Positions 17,150 to 25,981 of a stretch of DNA of 64,000 nucleotides are shown piece by piece. Position 1 is the stretch's first letter. Each line of letters starts with the position of its first letter. The stretch is from Chromobacterium haemolyticum (GTDB lineage Bacteria > Pseudomonadota > Gammaproteobacteria > Burkholderiales > Chromobacteriaceae), in assembly GCF_002081825.1 (NCBI RefSeq), contig NZ_MUKU01000018.1, positions 1 to 64,000 of the forward strand. Reading direction: 5' to 3'. Under the pieces are notes generated by a model. It ran no database searches. It worked only from the letters and a program-made list of their open reading frames with translations, and was not told the DNA's origin. Position numbers and translations under genes: made by a program.

Positions 17150-17712
17150 GCCTGAGTGCCAGCGCTTATCTCGCCACCAGCCTGGACGGCTTCATCGCGC
17201 GCGCCGACGGCGCGTTGGACTGGTTGGAGCAAGTAGCCTGTGACGGCGAGGACTATGGCTACGCCGACTTCATGGCGACGGTGGACGTGCTGCTGATGGG
17301 CAGCGCCACCTTCCGCAAAGTGCTGTCGTTTCCCGAGTGGCCCTATGCCGGGCTGCGCGTTGTCGTGGCCAGCCGCAGCCTGCGGCCACCCGATGTGCCG
17401 GCCGCGCTGCGTTCACAAGTGGAATTAAGCGCAGCCGAACTTCCACGCCTGCTGACGGAACTGCGGGCTTCCGGTGCGCGCCACGTCTATGTGGACGGCG
17501 GCCGGCTGGTGTCGGCCTTCCTGCGCGCCGGCCTGCTGGACCAGCTGATTCTCAACCGGGTGCCGGTGCTGCTCGGCGCCGGCATTCCGCTGTTCAGCGG
17601 GCTGGACGACGACATCCGGCTGCAACACCAGAGCACGCGGGCTTACGCCAGCGGCCTGCTGCAAAGCAGCTATTCGATCAATCGCGCGGCGGACGCCGCC
17701 GAGCAGCCCTGA
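17146..17712 (+). CDS. dihydrofolate reductase-fold (RibD C-terminal-like) reductase
   Basis: A 188-residue protein with the RibD_C/DHFR fold. The N-terminal SAYLATSLDGFIARADGALDWL, the NADPH-loop-like DVLLMGSATFRKVL and the glycine turn YVDGGRLVSAFLRAGLLDQLILNRVPVLLGAGIPLF are typical of the YyaP/YwjB group. The substrate of this group is mostly unknown. ATGA overlap with the upstream phosphatase gene and a 12-bp gap to yciO place it inside the operon. Confidence 0.83.
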   Translation: MSLSASAYLATSLDGFIARADGALDWLEQVACDGEDYGYADFMATVDVLLMGSATFRKVLSFPEWPYAGLRVVVASRSLRPPDVPAALRSQVELSAAELPRLLTELRASGARHVYVDGGRLVSAFLRAGLLDQLILNRVPVLLGAGIPLFSGLDDDIRLQHQSTRAYASGLLQSSYSINRAADAAEQP

Positions 17713-17724
17713 GGCAAACGCGCC

Positions 17725-18345
17725 ATGGCACAGTTTTTCATGATTCACCCGGACAACCCGCAAGCGCGGCTGGTGCGCGAAGCGGTGAAGATCCTGCGCG
17801 AGGGCGGGGTGGTGGTCTATCCCACCGACTCCTGTTACGCGCTGGGCTGCATGCTGGGCGACAAGCCGGCGATGGAACGCATCCTGGACATTCGCCAGCT
17901 GGACCTGCGCCATCATCTGACCCTGGTCTGCCACAATCTGTCCGAACTGGCCAACTACGCCAAGGTGGACAACAGCCAGTTCCGCATGCTGAAAGCCGCC
18001 ACTCCCGGCAGCTATACCTTCATTCTGCAAGCCACCCGCGAAGTGCCGCGCCGGACCCTGCACCCTAAGCGCTCCACCATCGGGCTGCGGGTGCCGGACC
18101 ACAAAGTGGCGCTGGCCTTGCTGGAAGAACTGGGCGAGCCGATTTTGTCCTGTACCCTGATGCTGCCCGGCGACGAGGAACCGCTGACCGATCCGTATGA
18201 AATCCGTGAGCGGCTGGAGCACGCGGTGGACGCGGTGATAGACGGCGGCTGGTGCGGCACCGACCCCACCACCGTGATCGACATGACCGAGGGCGTGGAG
18301 TTGTTGCGCCGCGGCAAGGGCGATCCGGCGCCTTTTGGTCTATAA
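17725..18345 (+). CDS. yciO: YciO, Sua5/YrdC-family protein
   Basis: A 206-residue YrdC-fold protein of the YciO subgroup. The nucleotide and tRNA-facing block VKILREGGVVVYPTDSCYALGCMLGD (residues about 18-43) and KRSTIGLRVPDH are characteristic. The related TsaC makes threonylcarbamoyl-AMP for the t6A tRNA modification; YciO members are paralogues whose role in the cell is less clear. Linkage to the rnm gene is conserved in other proteobacteria. Confidence 0.87.
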   Translation: MAQFFMIHPDNPQARLVREAVKILREGGVVVYPTDSCYALGCMLGDKPAMERILDIRQLDLRHHLTLVCHNLSELANYAKVDNSQFRMLKAATPGSYTFILQATREVPRRTLHPKRSTIGLRVPDHKVALALLEELGEPILSCTLMLPGDEEPLTDPYEIRERLEHAVDAVIDGGWCGTDPTTVIDMTEGVELLRRGKGDPAPFGL

Positions 18346-18392
18346 GCACCATCTTTGCCTCACGACATTGTTTTCAACCCACAAGAGACATC

Positions 18393-19031
18393 ATGGGCGA
18401 TATTAACCTGATCCAGAAAATCACTATTTACGCACTGCCGGTGTTGTTCGCCATCACCCTGCACGAGGCCGCCCACGCCTACGCCGCGCGCCGTTTCGGC
18501 GACAGCACCGCCTATATGATGGGACGGATGACGCTGAACCCGCTCAAGCATATCGACCCGATCGGCACCGTGCTGCTGCCCTTGCTGTCGGTGACGCTGG
18601 GCGGCTTCATCTTCGGTTGGGCCAAACCGGTGCCGGTCAATTTCGGCGCCTTGCGCAAGCCGCGCGAGCACGGCCGGCTGGTGGCCGCCGCCGGGCCGGC
18701 CTCCAATCTGCTGATGACCTTGCTGTGGGTGCTGCTGCTCAAGCTGGCCATAGGCATGGACACCAGCTACAGCGAACCGCTGGCGCTGATGAGCCAGGCC
18801 GGCATCGGCATCAATATCTCGCTGATGTTGCTCAATTTGCTGCCCATCCTGCCGCTAGACGGCGGCCGCATCGTGGAAAGCTTTCTGCCGCCGGGCATGG
18901 CTTGGAAGTATTCCAAGCTGGAGCCTTACGGCATGTGGGTGCTGCTGGCCTTGATCGCCACCGGCCTGCTAACCACCATTTTGCGGCCGTTCTACGGTCT
19001 GATGTACGGGCTGGTGCGCGCCTTGATTTAA
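18393..19031 (+). CDS. site-2 protease family membrane metalloprotease (M50)
   Basis: A 212-residue polytopic inner-membrane protein with five or six hydrophobic segments. The zinc motif HEAAH lies at residues 24-28 inside the first helix, and the third ligand in NLLPILPLDGGRI near residue 155. There is no PDZ domain, so it is the short, soil-bacterium type rather than RseP. Substrates are unknown. It lies between yciO and trpS. The start at 18393 is chosen over an in-frame extension to 18252 that would overlap yciO. Confidence 0.87.
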   Translation: MGDINLIQKITIYALPVLFAITLHEAAHAYAARRFGDSTAYMMGRMTLNPLKHIDPIGTVLLPLLSVTLGGFIFGWAKPVPVNFGALRKPREHGRLVAAAGPASNLLMTLLWVLLLKLAIGMDTSYSEPLALMSQAGIGINISLMLLNLLPILPLDGGRIVESFLPPGMAWKYSKLEPYGMWVLLALIATGLLTTILRPFYGLMYGLVRALI

Positions 19032-19057
19032 AACGCCCGGCTCACCCCAATCCTGAC

Positions 19058-19080
19058 GCGCCGGAATTCGTTTCCGGCGC
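19058..19080 (+). terminator. hairpin between the protease gene and trpS
   Basis: GCGCCGGAA (19058-19066) pairs perfectly with TTCCGGCGC (19072-19080) around TTCGT. There is no T run, so it may be a weak terminator, a processing site or an mRNA-stabilising hairpin. Confidence 0.4.
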
Positions 19081-19113
19081 TGTCGCGCTTATTACCTGAA
19101 ACGGAATTCACAT

Positions 19114-20310
19114 ATGTTCGCCAACCGCATTCTTTCCGGCATGCGCCCCACCGGCAACCTGCACCTTGGTCATTACCACGGCGTGATCAAGAACTGGGTG
19201 CAGCTGCAAAGCACTCACGACTGCTACTTTATGGTGGCGGACTGGCACGCGCTGACGACCAATTACGATGACGTCTCCATCATCGGCAAGAGCGTGTGGG
19301 ACATGGTGATAGATTGGTTGGCCGCGGGAGTGGACCCGGAGCAGGCCACCGTTTTCATCCAGTCCAAAGTGCCGCAGCACGCGGAACTGCATCTGGCGCT
19401 GTCCATGGTGACCCCGCTGTCCTGGCTGGAGCGGGTGCCCACCTACAAGGACCAGATCGAAAAACTGTCCACCAAGGACTTGGGCACCTACGGCTTCCTC
19501 GGCTACCCGCTGCTGCAAGCCGCCGACATCCTGATCTACAAGGCCGGCCTGGTGCCGGTGGGCGAAGATCAGGTGCCGCACATCGAACTGACCCGTGAAG
19601 TGGCGCGCCGCTTCAACAATCTGTTTGGCCGCGAACCCAACTTCGAAGAACTGGCCCGCGCCGCGGTGAAGAAGATAGGCAAGGCCGGCAAGGAGTTCGA
19701 CCGCCTGCGCACCGCCTATCTGCAAGACGGCAACGCCGAAGCGCTGGCCGGCGCGCGCGAGATCCTGGCCGCCAGCCAGAACCTGGGCGCGGCGGACCGC
19801 GAGCGCCTGTTCGGCTGGCTGGAGAACAAGGGCAAGAGCATTCTGGCCGAATGTGAGGCGATGCTGACCGAGGCGTCCAAGATGCCGGGCCTGGACGGCC
19901 AGAAGATGTCCAAGTCCTACGGCAACACCATCACCATGCGCGAAGACCCGGCCACCGTCACCAAAAAAGTGCGGGGGATGCCGACCGACCCGGCGCGCGT
20001 GCGCCGCACCGATCCAGGCAGCCCGGACAAATGCCCGGTATGGCAGCTGCATCAGGTGTACAGCGACGCAGACACCCGCGAATGGGTAAAGCAGGGCTGT
20101 ACCAGCGCCGGCATCGGTTGCCTGGACTGCAAGCAACCGGTGATAGACGGCGTACTCCGCGAACAGCAGCCGATGTTTGAACGCGCCGAGCAGTATCTGA
20201 GCAATCCCAATCTGGTCAAGGAAGTGGTGGCCGCGGGCAACGCCAAGGCCGAGCAAGTGGCGCGCGCCACCATGCAGGACGTCAAGGAAGCGATGGGGCT
20301 GGGCTACTAA
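19114..20310 (+). CDS. trpS: tryptophan--tRNA ligase
   Basis: A 398-residue class I aminoacyl-tRNA synthetase that charges tRNA-Trp. The HIGH-type motif is HLGH within GNLHLGHYHG (about residues 15-24), and the KMSKS loop is intact in GQKMSKSYGN. It is longer than the 330-residue E. coli type because of an insertion between the two motifs (EELARAAVKKIGKAGKEFDRLR to MLTEASK), which other betaproteobacterial forms also carry. A strong terminator follows, isolating it from the C4-like region downstream. Confidence 0.93.
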   Translation: MFANRILSGMRPTGNLHLGHYHGVIKNWVQLQSTHDCYFMVADWHALTTNYDDVSIIGKSVWDMVIDWLAAGVDPEQATVFIQSKVPQHAELHLALSMVTPLSWLERVPTYKDQIEKLSTKDLGTYGFLGYPLLQAADILIYKAGLVPVGEDQVPHIELTREVARRFNNLFGREPNFEELARAAVKKIGKAGKEFDRLRTAYLQDGNAEALAGAREILAASQNLGAADRERLFGWLENKGKSILAECEAMLTEASKMPGLDGQKMSKSYGNTITMREDPATVTKKVRGMPTDPARVRRTDPGSPDKCPVWQLHQVYSDADTREWVKQGCTSAGIGCLDCKQPVIDGVLREQQPMFERAEQYLSNPNLVKEVVAAGNAKAEQVARATMQDVKEAMGLGY

Positions 20311-20334
20311 GCGCCTTTGTCTGGATGGATACGA

Positions 20335-20361
20335 AACGCCCGGCTTTGCCGGGCGTTTTTC
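20335..20361 (+). terminator. trpS terminator
   Basis: AACGCCCGGC (20335-20344) pairs with GCCGGGCGTT (20348-20357), loop TTT, then T5. Confidence 0.92.
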
Positions 20362-20460
20362 TTGGCATGGCGGAGGCCGGCGGCGCGGACCGCGCCGTCT
20401 TGACTTATCCATCCGACTCGCCAACAATCCCCGCGTGCCGTCGCAATCTCGGCACAAGGG

Positions 20461-20640
20461 GTTTAGCAGCCCTTCTTGCATCTTGGCAGACCAAGCGACT
20501 TCGTCGTGGCTTGGTTTGTGTCGGCGCACGCATAGATGGCAGGCGCTGGTGGGGAGCCCCTCGTGGGCTGCCGGTTCCAAGATGCCGGTCTGCTAACCCT
20601 GTCAGGTGCCTGCCGCTCCCGTTTAGCAGCGGGAAGCAGG
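20461..20640 (+). ncRNA. structured leader resembling phage C4 antisense RNA
   Basis: This block begins GTTTAGCAGCCC and contains competing helices. GCATCTTGG (20478-20486) can pair with CCAAGATGC (20577-20585), and GCAGACC (20486-20492) with GGTCTGC (20587-20593). CCAAGC/GCTTGG (20491-20496/20509-20514) closes a local hairpin. The order, the GTGTCGGCGCACGCATAGAT core and a short ORF with a strong ribosome site just downstream recall the immunity/C4 RNA regions of P1/P4-type phages and their genomic remnants. The assignment is from remembered pattern only, and a covariance search would decide it. It lies between trpS and ybaK, with no other phage genes. Confidence 0.45.
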
Positions 20641-20666
20641 CTTAACCCATCTCGGAGGTGTAAGTC

Positions 20667-20747
20667 ATGATTGATTCGAATCGCGTTCCGCGAACCTTGT
20701 TTTCCCTTGACCCTGACAGGCTGAAAGCCGGCTACCGCCGCGCCTAA
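20667..20747 (+). CDS. 26-residue ORF behind the C4-like leader
   Basis: ATG at 20667 is preceded by TCGGAGGTG, one of the best ribosome sites in the window (GGAGGTG, 7 bp before ATG). The peptide is MIDSNRVPRTLF followed by SLDPDRLKAGYRRA. In P1/P4-type systems the C4 RNA controls a small ORF in this position. No homologue is recognised and the protein may be a leader or a remnant. The transcript would end at the hairpin at 20898. Confidence 0.4.
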   Translation: MIDSNRVPRTLFSLDPDRLKAGYRRA

Positions 20748-20897
20748 GCGCTGACTCCTGGCTGCGCCTGCCCGGCCTGTATGTCGCTGCGTCGCATGGC
20801 AAGACGGTGGCGGCGCCTTGGCCGGGGGCGCGGGCGTCTCAATAGCGCGCCGGCCTGGCGTGGCAGGCGGCGGGGATTCCGCCGCGGGAAAGCTTGA

Positions 20898-20928
20898 GCC
20901 GTCGTTTGGCGACAAACGGCGGCTTTTT
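20898..20928 (+). terminator. terminator of the C4-like transcript
   Basis: GCCGTCGTTTG (20898-20908) pairs with CAAACGGCGGC (20913-20923) around GCGA, followed by T5. The T run follows on the + strand, so it ends rightward transcription from the C4-like unit. Confidence 0.88.
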
Positions 20929-20961
20929 GCATCGGTTCGACAGCGGAGCGTAAACCGTTTC

Positions 20962-21429
20962 CTAGGCGAAAGCCTGACACACATCCACCCAGTCGGCCTG
21001 GGTGATGTGGTGCAGCTGCTGCGGCGACAAGCGCACCGCACTGTGGACGGCGCCGGCGGCCGGCAGCACTTCGTCGTAGGCCTGCAGCGATACGTCCAGA
21101 TAGATGGGCAGCTCGGTGGCGAGGCCGAAGGGGCAGACGCCGCCCACCGGGTGGCCGGTGATGGCTTCCACCTCGTCCGGAGGCAGCATCTTGCCCTTGC
21201 CGAAGGCGTCCTTGAACTTGCGGTTGTCGATACGGGCGTCGCCGCGCGCCACCAGGATGACGTCGCGGCCGTCGTTCAGGCGGAAGGCCAGGGTCTTGGC
21301 GATGCGGCCGGGCTCCACGTCGTGGGCGGCGGCGGCTTCCGCCACGGTGGCGGTGCTGACTTCCAGCTCTATGATGGGGATGTCCAGCTGACGGGCGGCG
21401 AAAAACGCCTGAACGGACGCTAAGCTCAT
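20962..21429 (-). CDS. YbaK/ProRS-associated aminoacyl-tRNA deacylase family protein
   Basis: A 155-residue single-domain protein of the YbaK/ProX editing family, which hydrolyses mischarged aminoacyl-tRNAs. Family blocks visible are EPGRIAKTLAFRL near residue 41, the catalytic-lysine region RIDNRKFKDAFGKGKMLPPDEVEAITGHPVGGVCPFGL, and ALPIYLD-like ELPIYLDVSL. The start at 21429 gives the usual length; a longer in-frame start at 21462 is possible. It stands alone between the C4-like region and the PAS chemoreceptor. Confidence 0.87.
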   Translation of the reverse strand: MSLASVQAFFAARQLDIPIIELEVSTATVAEAAAAHDVEPGRIAKTLAFRLNDGRDVILVARGDARIDNRKFKDAFGKGKMLPPDEVEAITGHPVGGVCPFGLATELPIYLDVSLQAYDEVLPAAGAVHSAVRLSPQQLHHITQADWVDVCQAFA

Positions 21430-21500
21430 GGTGGCCTCAAAGCGAAGGGTGGAGCGTTTCATTATTCCGCCCCATCCTTCGCTTGTGAAGCATTTTTACT

Positions 21501-22628
21501 TCAGTCCTGCCGGGTGATGTCGCTGAGCTTATCGGCGATATCCTGCGAGGTGGCGGCCTGTTCTTCCGAGGCGTTGGCGATTTCCACCACGAAATTGCGC
21601 ATGGTGTTGATCTCGCCAACAATGGTGTGTAGCGCCGCTTCAGCCCGTTGGAAGTCGCTTTCGGTCGTTTGCACCTGGTCGCGCCCCAGTTCGATGGCGC
21701 GCACGTTTTGCTGCACTTCTCCCTGGATCGCGCGGATCATATCGCCGATTTCCTGGGTGGCCTTGGTGGTGCGCTCGGCCAGCTTGCGCACTTCGTCCGC
21801 CACCACGGCGAAGCCGCGCCCCATCTCGCCGGCGCGCGCCGCCTCGATCGCCGCGTTCAAGGCCAAGAGATTGGTCTGATCCGCAATGTCCTTGATCACG
21901 TTGACGATCTGGCCGATGGTTTCCGAGCGCTTGCCCAGCGACATCAGGCTGTCGGCGGTCTGGCGCACCATATTGCCCACTTGCTGCATGCTCTGGCTGG
22001 TGTCGTTGACGATGGCCACGCTTTTTTTGGCCTCGCCCAGCATGAGGTCCGCGGATTCGGAAGCCGATGAAGTCTGCACCGCGACGTTTTCTATCGTGGC
22101 GCTCATCGCTTGCATATTGTCGGAGAGTTCGTTGACGCGGGCCTCCAGAAATTCGCGGCGCTGATTGCCCTGATCCTGTAATTGCTGGGCGCGGATTTCG
22201 GCGGACACGTCCTGAAAACTGGCCATGAAGCACAGCAGTTGGTCGGGATGGGCGGAGTCCCAGATCGGGAATACCTTGGTCTTGAACATGACCTCGCCCA
22301 CCGGAATCATCGCGATGTGCTGGTCTATCTTGCGGCTGGCCAGGTCGGCCAGGATGCGGCGGTTGTGCTCCGGATTTTGGTGGAACTGATGAATGCTGTG
22401 GCCATGGGCGTGATTGACGTCGACGCCGGCGCGGAATTTCTGGTTCATCATTTCCCGGTGTCGGCCCAGGATGTCGTGCGCGGTCTTGTTCATGTAGAAG
22501 ATCACGTTGTCGCGGCTGGTGTCGCACAGCATGATCAGATTATCGGCGTGGTCCAGCACGCTTTCCAACTGGCGCACCTGCCGCGCCGTGTCCGCGGTCT
22601 TGTCCACCGCCTTCATGAAACCGAACAT
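21501..22628 (-). CDS. soluble PAS-domain methyl-accepting chemotaxis protein
   Basis: A 375-residue cytoplasmic chemoreceptor without membrane segments. Residues about 20-145 form a PAS domain ([37 protein letters not shown]). A short signalling domain follows with the conserved tip [20 protein letters not shown] and methylation-type helices ([14 protein letters not shown]). There is no HAMP and no periplasmic part, so it senses an internal signal such as redox or energy state. A perfect Anr/FNR box sits 84 bp before its start, which suggests induction at low oxygen. GGGAGA forms the ribosome site. Confidence 0.88.
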   Translation of the reverse strand: MFGFMKAVDKTADTARQVRQLESVLDHADNLIMLCDTSRDNVIFYMNKTAHDILGRHREMMNQKFRAGVDVNHAHGHSIHQFHQNPEHNRRILADLASRKIDQHIAMIPVGEVMFKTKVFPIWDSAHPDQLLCFMASFQDVSAEIRAQQLQDQGNQRREFLEARVNELSDNMQAMSATIENVAVQTSSASESADLMLGEAKKSVAIVNDTSQSMQQVGNMVRQTADSLMSLGKRSETIGQIVNVIKDIADQTNLLALNAAIEAARAGEMGRGFAVVADEVRKLAERTTKATQEIGDMIRAIQGEVQQNVRAIELGRDQVQTTESDFQRAEAALHTIVGEINTMRNFVVEIANASEEQAATSQDIADKLSDITRQD

Positions 22629-22711
22629 CTTCGTCTCCCGCCTAGGTAGTTTTACGCTAGCAACAGCTGCTTGTGGTTTGGCTTAGACGGAAGGGGAATG
22701 CAAGCATTTTC

Positions 22712-22725
22712 TTGATTTAAATCAA
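22712..22725 (-). promoter_or_regulatory. Anr/FNR box upstream of the PAS chemoreceptor
   Basis: TTGATTTAAATCAA matches the FNR/Anr consensus TTGAT-N4-ATCAA perfectly. Its centre is 90 bp before the chemoreceptor start, compatible with a -41.5 activator position and a leader of about 50 nt. It is 30 bp beyond the dadR stop, so no other start is near. Confidence 0.75.
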
Positions 22726-22754
22726 ATGCAAGACGGCGCTTTTAAACGGCTTAT

Positions 22755-23243
22755 TTATTCTCCTAGCGGCAGCAGCAGGGTCTCCTTGACCTCTTCCATC
22801 ACCACATAGCTTTTGGACTCCTTGGCCGACGGCAGCTGCAGCAGGATGTCGCCCAGCAACTTGCGGTACATCGACATGTCCGGGATGCGCGCCTTGATCA
22901 GGTAGTCGAATTCGCCGGACACCAGGTGGCATTCCAGAATTTCCGGGATGCGCATGATTTCTCGGCGGAAGGCGTCGAAAATATTGCCGGATTTGGCCTC
23001 CAGTTTGATCTCCACGAACACCAGCAGCGCCGCGCCCATCGCATGCGGATTGAGGCGGGCGTAATAGCCTTCGATGATGCCGTCGCGCTCCATCCGGCGC
23101 ACTCGTTCGGTGCACGGCGTGGTGGAAAGTCCCACCTTTTCAGAGAGTTCCGTCATCGAGATGCGGCCATTCTTCTGCAGCAGCCGCAGGATTTTCAGGT
23201 CGGTTTTATCCAGCGCTTTGTCGCTGCTTGAACTTTTCTTCAT
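22755..23243 (-). CDS. dadR: Lrp/AsnC family regulator of alanine catabolism
   Basis: A 162-residue feast/famine regulator. Residues about 12-70 form the helix-turn-helix (LDKTDLKILRLLQKNGRISMTELSEKVGLSTTPCTERVRRME), and the remainder the RAM ligand-binding domain (GAALLVFVEIKLEAKSGNIFDAFRREI). The gene diverges from dadA-alr with a 137-bp shared promoter region. In other proteobacteria this arrangement gives L-alanine-dependent activation of dadAX. An inverted pair of an 18-19-bp motif between the genes is a likely binding target. Confidence 0.88.
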   Translation of the reverse strand: MKKSSSSDKALDKTDLKILRLLQKNGRISMTELSEKVGLSTTPCTERVRRMERDGIIEGYYARLNPHAMGAALLVFVEIKLEAKSGNIFDAFRREIMRIPEILECHLVSGEFDYLIKARIPDMSMYRKLLGDILLQLPSAKESKSYVVMEEVKETLLLPLGE

Positions 23244-23252
23244 GTTTTCACT

Positions 23253-23354
23253 ATGGCTATGAAATTTTGCAGTTTAAAAATCTGTAGTCTGACGCTACTT
23301 TGGTGAAAAAACCCAGTGTTTCATTAATATACTACGCAAAATCACTATAGCCAT
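23253..23354. promoter_or_regulatory. dadR-dadA control region with an inverted motif pair
   Basis: ATGGCTATGAAATTTTGC at 23253-23270 recurs in inverted orientation at 23336-23354 (read on the other strand ATGGCTATAGTGATTTTGC). The two copies differ only in the 3-4 bases at their centre. They face each other across the divergent promoters, as expected for Lrp-type DadR binding with DNA wrapping. Confidence 0.55.
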
Positions 23355-23380
23355 GTAGTGCTGCAAACGGAGATGCAAAA

Positions 23381-24688
23381 ATGAAGGTGATCGTGCTGGG
23401 CGGCGGTGTTCTGGGCGTGTCCACGGCTTGGTATCTGGCCAAGGCGGGTTGCGAGGTGACAGTGCTGGAGCGTCAGGAGGGCGTGGCGCTGGAAACCAGT
23501 TTCGGCAACGCTGGCCAGATTTCCCCCGGATACTCCACGCCCTGGGCCGCGCCGGGCATTCCGCTGAAGGCGGCCAAATGGCTGTTCCAGCGTCACGCGC
23601 CGCTGGCGGTGAAGCCGGACGGCAGCTTGTACCAGCTGCAGTGGATCGCCAAAATGCTGGCCAACTGCAATGAAGACGCTTACGCGGTGAACAAGAGCCG
23701 GATGATGCGTCTGGCCGAGTACAGCCGCGACAAGATGAAAGAGCTGCGCGCTGAAACCGGCATCGGCTACGAAGCGCGCCAGGGCGGCACGCTGCAGCTG
23801 TTCCGCAGTCAGGCTCAGGTGGACGGCGTCAGCAAGGACATCGCCGTGCTCAAGGAGTGCGGTGTGGATTTCAAAGTGTTGGACCGGGACGGCTGCGCGG
23901 AGGTGGAGCCGGCGCTGGCCAGCGTCAAGCACAAGCTCAGCGGCGGCCTGCAACTGCCCAATGACGAAACCGGCGATTGCAATCTGTTCACCGCCCGCCT
24001 GGCCGAGATGGCGCGCGCCAAGGGCGTGGAATTCCGCTTTGGCGTGACTGTGGACGGCATCGAGAGCGATGGCAAGCGCATCACCGGCATTCGCGTCGGC
24101 GACGATCTGCTGCGCGCGGACCACTACGTGGTGGCGATGGGCAGCTTCTCTCGCGACATGGTCAAGTCGCTGGGCATCGACATCCCGGTCTACCCGGTCA
24201 AGGGCTATTCGCTGACCGTGCCGATCACCAATCCGGCCGGCGCGCCGGTGTCCACTGTGCTGGACGAAACCTACAAGGTGGCGATCACCCGTTTCGACGA
24301 CCGTATCCGCGTCGGCGGCATGGCCGAGCTGTCCGGCTACGATCTGTCGCTGAATCCGCGTCGCCGCGAAACGCTGGAAATGGTGGTGGGCGATCTGTAC
24401 CCGAACGGCGGCGACATCCCGGCCGCCAGCTTCTGGACCGGCCTGCGCCCGATGACGCCGGACGGCACCCCCATCGTGGGCGGCACCCGCTTCGCCAATC
24501 TGTCGCTGAACACCGGCCACGGCACCCTGGGCTGGACCATGGGCGCCGGCTCCGGCAAGGTGCTGGCTGACATCATCACCGGCGCTAAGCCGGAGATCAG
24601 CCTGGACGGTCTGTCCATGCAGCGCTACGCCAAACAGGGCGAGACCCTGGTGGTGCCGGCCGCGCGGCCGGCCGTGGCGGGCGTCTGA
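23381..24688 (+). CDS. dadA: D-amino acid dehydrogenase small subunit
   Basis: A 435-residue FAD enzyme that oxidises D-alanine and other D-amino acids to 2-oxoacids at the inner membrane, feeding electrons to the respiratory chain. The Rossmann fingerprint [17 protein letters not shown] begins at residue 6, and the DadA block [19 protein letters not shown] follows near residue 50. The C-terminal FAD region reads [20 protein letters not shown]. The length is standard. It is 2 bp upstream of the alanine racemase gene. The first gene of the operon is controlled by the divergent DadR. Confidence 0.94.
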   Translation: MKVIVLGGGVLGVSTAWYLAKAGCEVTVLERQEGVALETSFGNAGQISPGYSTPWAAPGIPLKAAKWLFQRHAPLAVKPDGSLYQLQWIAKMLANCNEDAYAVNKSRMMRLAEYSRDKMKELRAETGIGYEARQGGTLQLFRSQAQVDGVSKDIAVLKECGVDFKVLDRDGCAEVEPALASVKHKLSGGLQLPNDETGDCNLFTARLAEMARAKGVEFRFGVTVDGIESDGKRITGIRVGDDLLRADHYVVAMGSFSRDMVKSLGIDIPVYPVKGYSLTVPITNPAGAPVSTVLDETYKVAITRFDDRIRVGGMAELSGYDLSLNPRRRETLEMVVGDLYPNGGDIPAASFWTGLRPMTPDGTPIVGGTRFANLSLNTGHGTLGWTMGAGSGKVLADIITGAKPEISLDGLSMQRYAKQGETLVVPAARPAVAGV

Positions 24689-24690
24689 GC

Positions 24691-25758
24691 ATGCGGCCGC
24701 TGATCGCCACCATCCGCACCCAATACCTGCGCGACAACTATCTGCTGGCCAAGCGCCAGCACGGCGGGCGGGTATTGGCGGTGCTGAAGGCCAACGGCTA
24801 CGGCCACGACGCGGCGCGTTGCGCCCAGGCGCTGGCCGATGTCGCCGACGGTTTCGCCGTCGCCTGTCTTGAGGAGGCGCTGCACCTGCGCGCCGCCGGC
24901 GTGAGCGCGCCCATCCTGCTGCTGGAAGGCGTGTTCGAGGCGGCCGAGCTGGCCGAAGTCGAGCGCCACCGGCTGTGGCTGGTGGTGCAGAGCGAAGAAC
25001 AGCTGCGCATGCTGGAAGAGGCCCAGCCGGCCGCGCCGTTCCGGGTTTGGCTGATGCTGGACAGCGGCATGCACCGCGAGGGCTTCTTGCCGCGGCATTA
25101 CCGCGCGGCCTGGGAACGGCTGCAGGCCAGCGGCAAGGCGGAGAGCATCGTCAAGATGACCCACTTCGCCCGCGCCGACGAGCCGACGGTGCCGATGACC
25201 TTGGCGCAGATCGAAAGCTTCGACGCCGCCACCGCGGGCTTGCCGGGGGAGGAGAGCGTGGCCAATTCCGCCGGCATCCTGTGCCATCCGCGGTCGCGTC
25301 GCGACTGGGGGCGCGCCGGCATTCTGCTCTACGGCGCCAGCCCCTTGCCGGCGGGTTTTCCGCAAGGCGATGCGTTGAAACCGGTGATGCGGCTGAGTAG
25401 CCGCATCTTCGGCGTGCGCGAGCTGGCCGCCGGCGAGCCTATCGGCTACGGCAACAACTTTGTCACCGATCGGCCGACCCGGGTGGGCCTGATCGCCGGA
25501 GGCTACGCCGACGGTTATCCGCGGCTGGCGTCCAGCGGCAGCCCGGTGGTGGTGGACGGCCGCCGTTCGCGCATCATCGGCCGGGTGTCCATGGACATGA
25601 TCACCGTGGACTTGAGCGACTTGCCCGCCGCGGGCATCGGCAGTGAGGTGGAGTTGTGGGGCGACACCGTGTCGGTCAACGAGGTGGCCGCCGCCGCCGG
25701 CAGCATTGCCTATGAATTGCTGTGCAATATCAAGCGCGCCCACTTTATGTTCGAATAA
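24691..25758 (+). CDS. dadX: alanine racemase (catabolic, DadX type)
   Basis: A 355-residue PLP enzyme interconverting L- and D-alanine. The PLP lysine is K33 in VLKANGYGHDA. The second catalytic residue, a Tyr, is in EPIGYGNNF. The N-terminal barrel and C-terminal beta domain are complete. Because it is translationally linked to dadA (2-bp gap) and preceded by DadR, it serves L-alanine catabolism: racemisation, then oxidation by DadA. A separate biosynthetic alr may exist outside the window. Confidence 0.93.
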   Translation: MRPLIATIRTQYLRDNYLLAKRQHGGRVLAVLKANGYGHDAARCAQALADVADGFAVACLEEALHLRAAGVSAPILLLEGVFEAAELAEVERHRLWLVVQSEEQLRMLEEAQPAAPFRVWLMLDSGMHREGFLPRHYRAAWERLQASGKAESIVKMTHFARADEPTVPMTLAQIESFDAATAGLPGEESVANSAGILCHPRSRRDWGRAGILLYGASPLPAGFPQGDALKPVMRLSSRIFGVRELAAGEPIGYGNNFVTDRPTRVGLIAGGYADGYPRLASSGSPVVVDGRRSRIIGRVSMDMITVDLSDLPAAGIGSEVELWGDTVSVNEVAAAAGSIAYELLCNIKRAHFMFE

Positions 25759-25807
25759 GTTTTTTCTGATCTTCTGAAAGATATTTCAGAATCAAACGAC
25801 TAAAAGG

Positions 25808-25836
25808 AAAGCCCGGCCATTGGCCGGGTTTTTTTA
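25808..25836 (+). terminator. dadA-dadX terminator
   Basis: Stem CCCGGCC (25812-25818) / GGCCGGG (25822-25828), extended by A-T pairs, loop ATT, then a T7 run. Confidence 0.92.
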
Positions 25837-25906
25837 TTTATATTGCATTTTGTGTTGCACTGATGCCGCAAGGCTGGCATCAAGGCTGGGTAATAGTGTC
25901 ATTATT

Positions 25907-25921
25907 TGATAATTATTCTCA
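25907..25921 (+). promoter_or_regulatory. Fur box upstream of the two-partner secretion operon
   Basis: TGATAATTATTCTCA is a 7-1-7 inverted repeat (TGATAAT-T-ATTCTCA) with one mismatch. The extended match GATAATTATTCTCATTA is close to the Fur consensus. It lies 61 bp before the tpsB start in an AT-rich promoter region. Confidence 0.65.
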
Positions 25922-25981
25922 TTAGTCTGGACGCGACATGGAATTTCTGTTTTCCTTTATTTAAAAATAGTTACGAATCCG

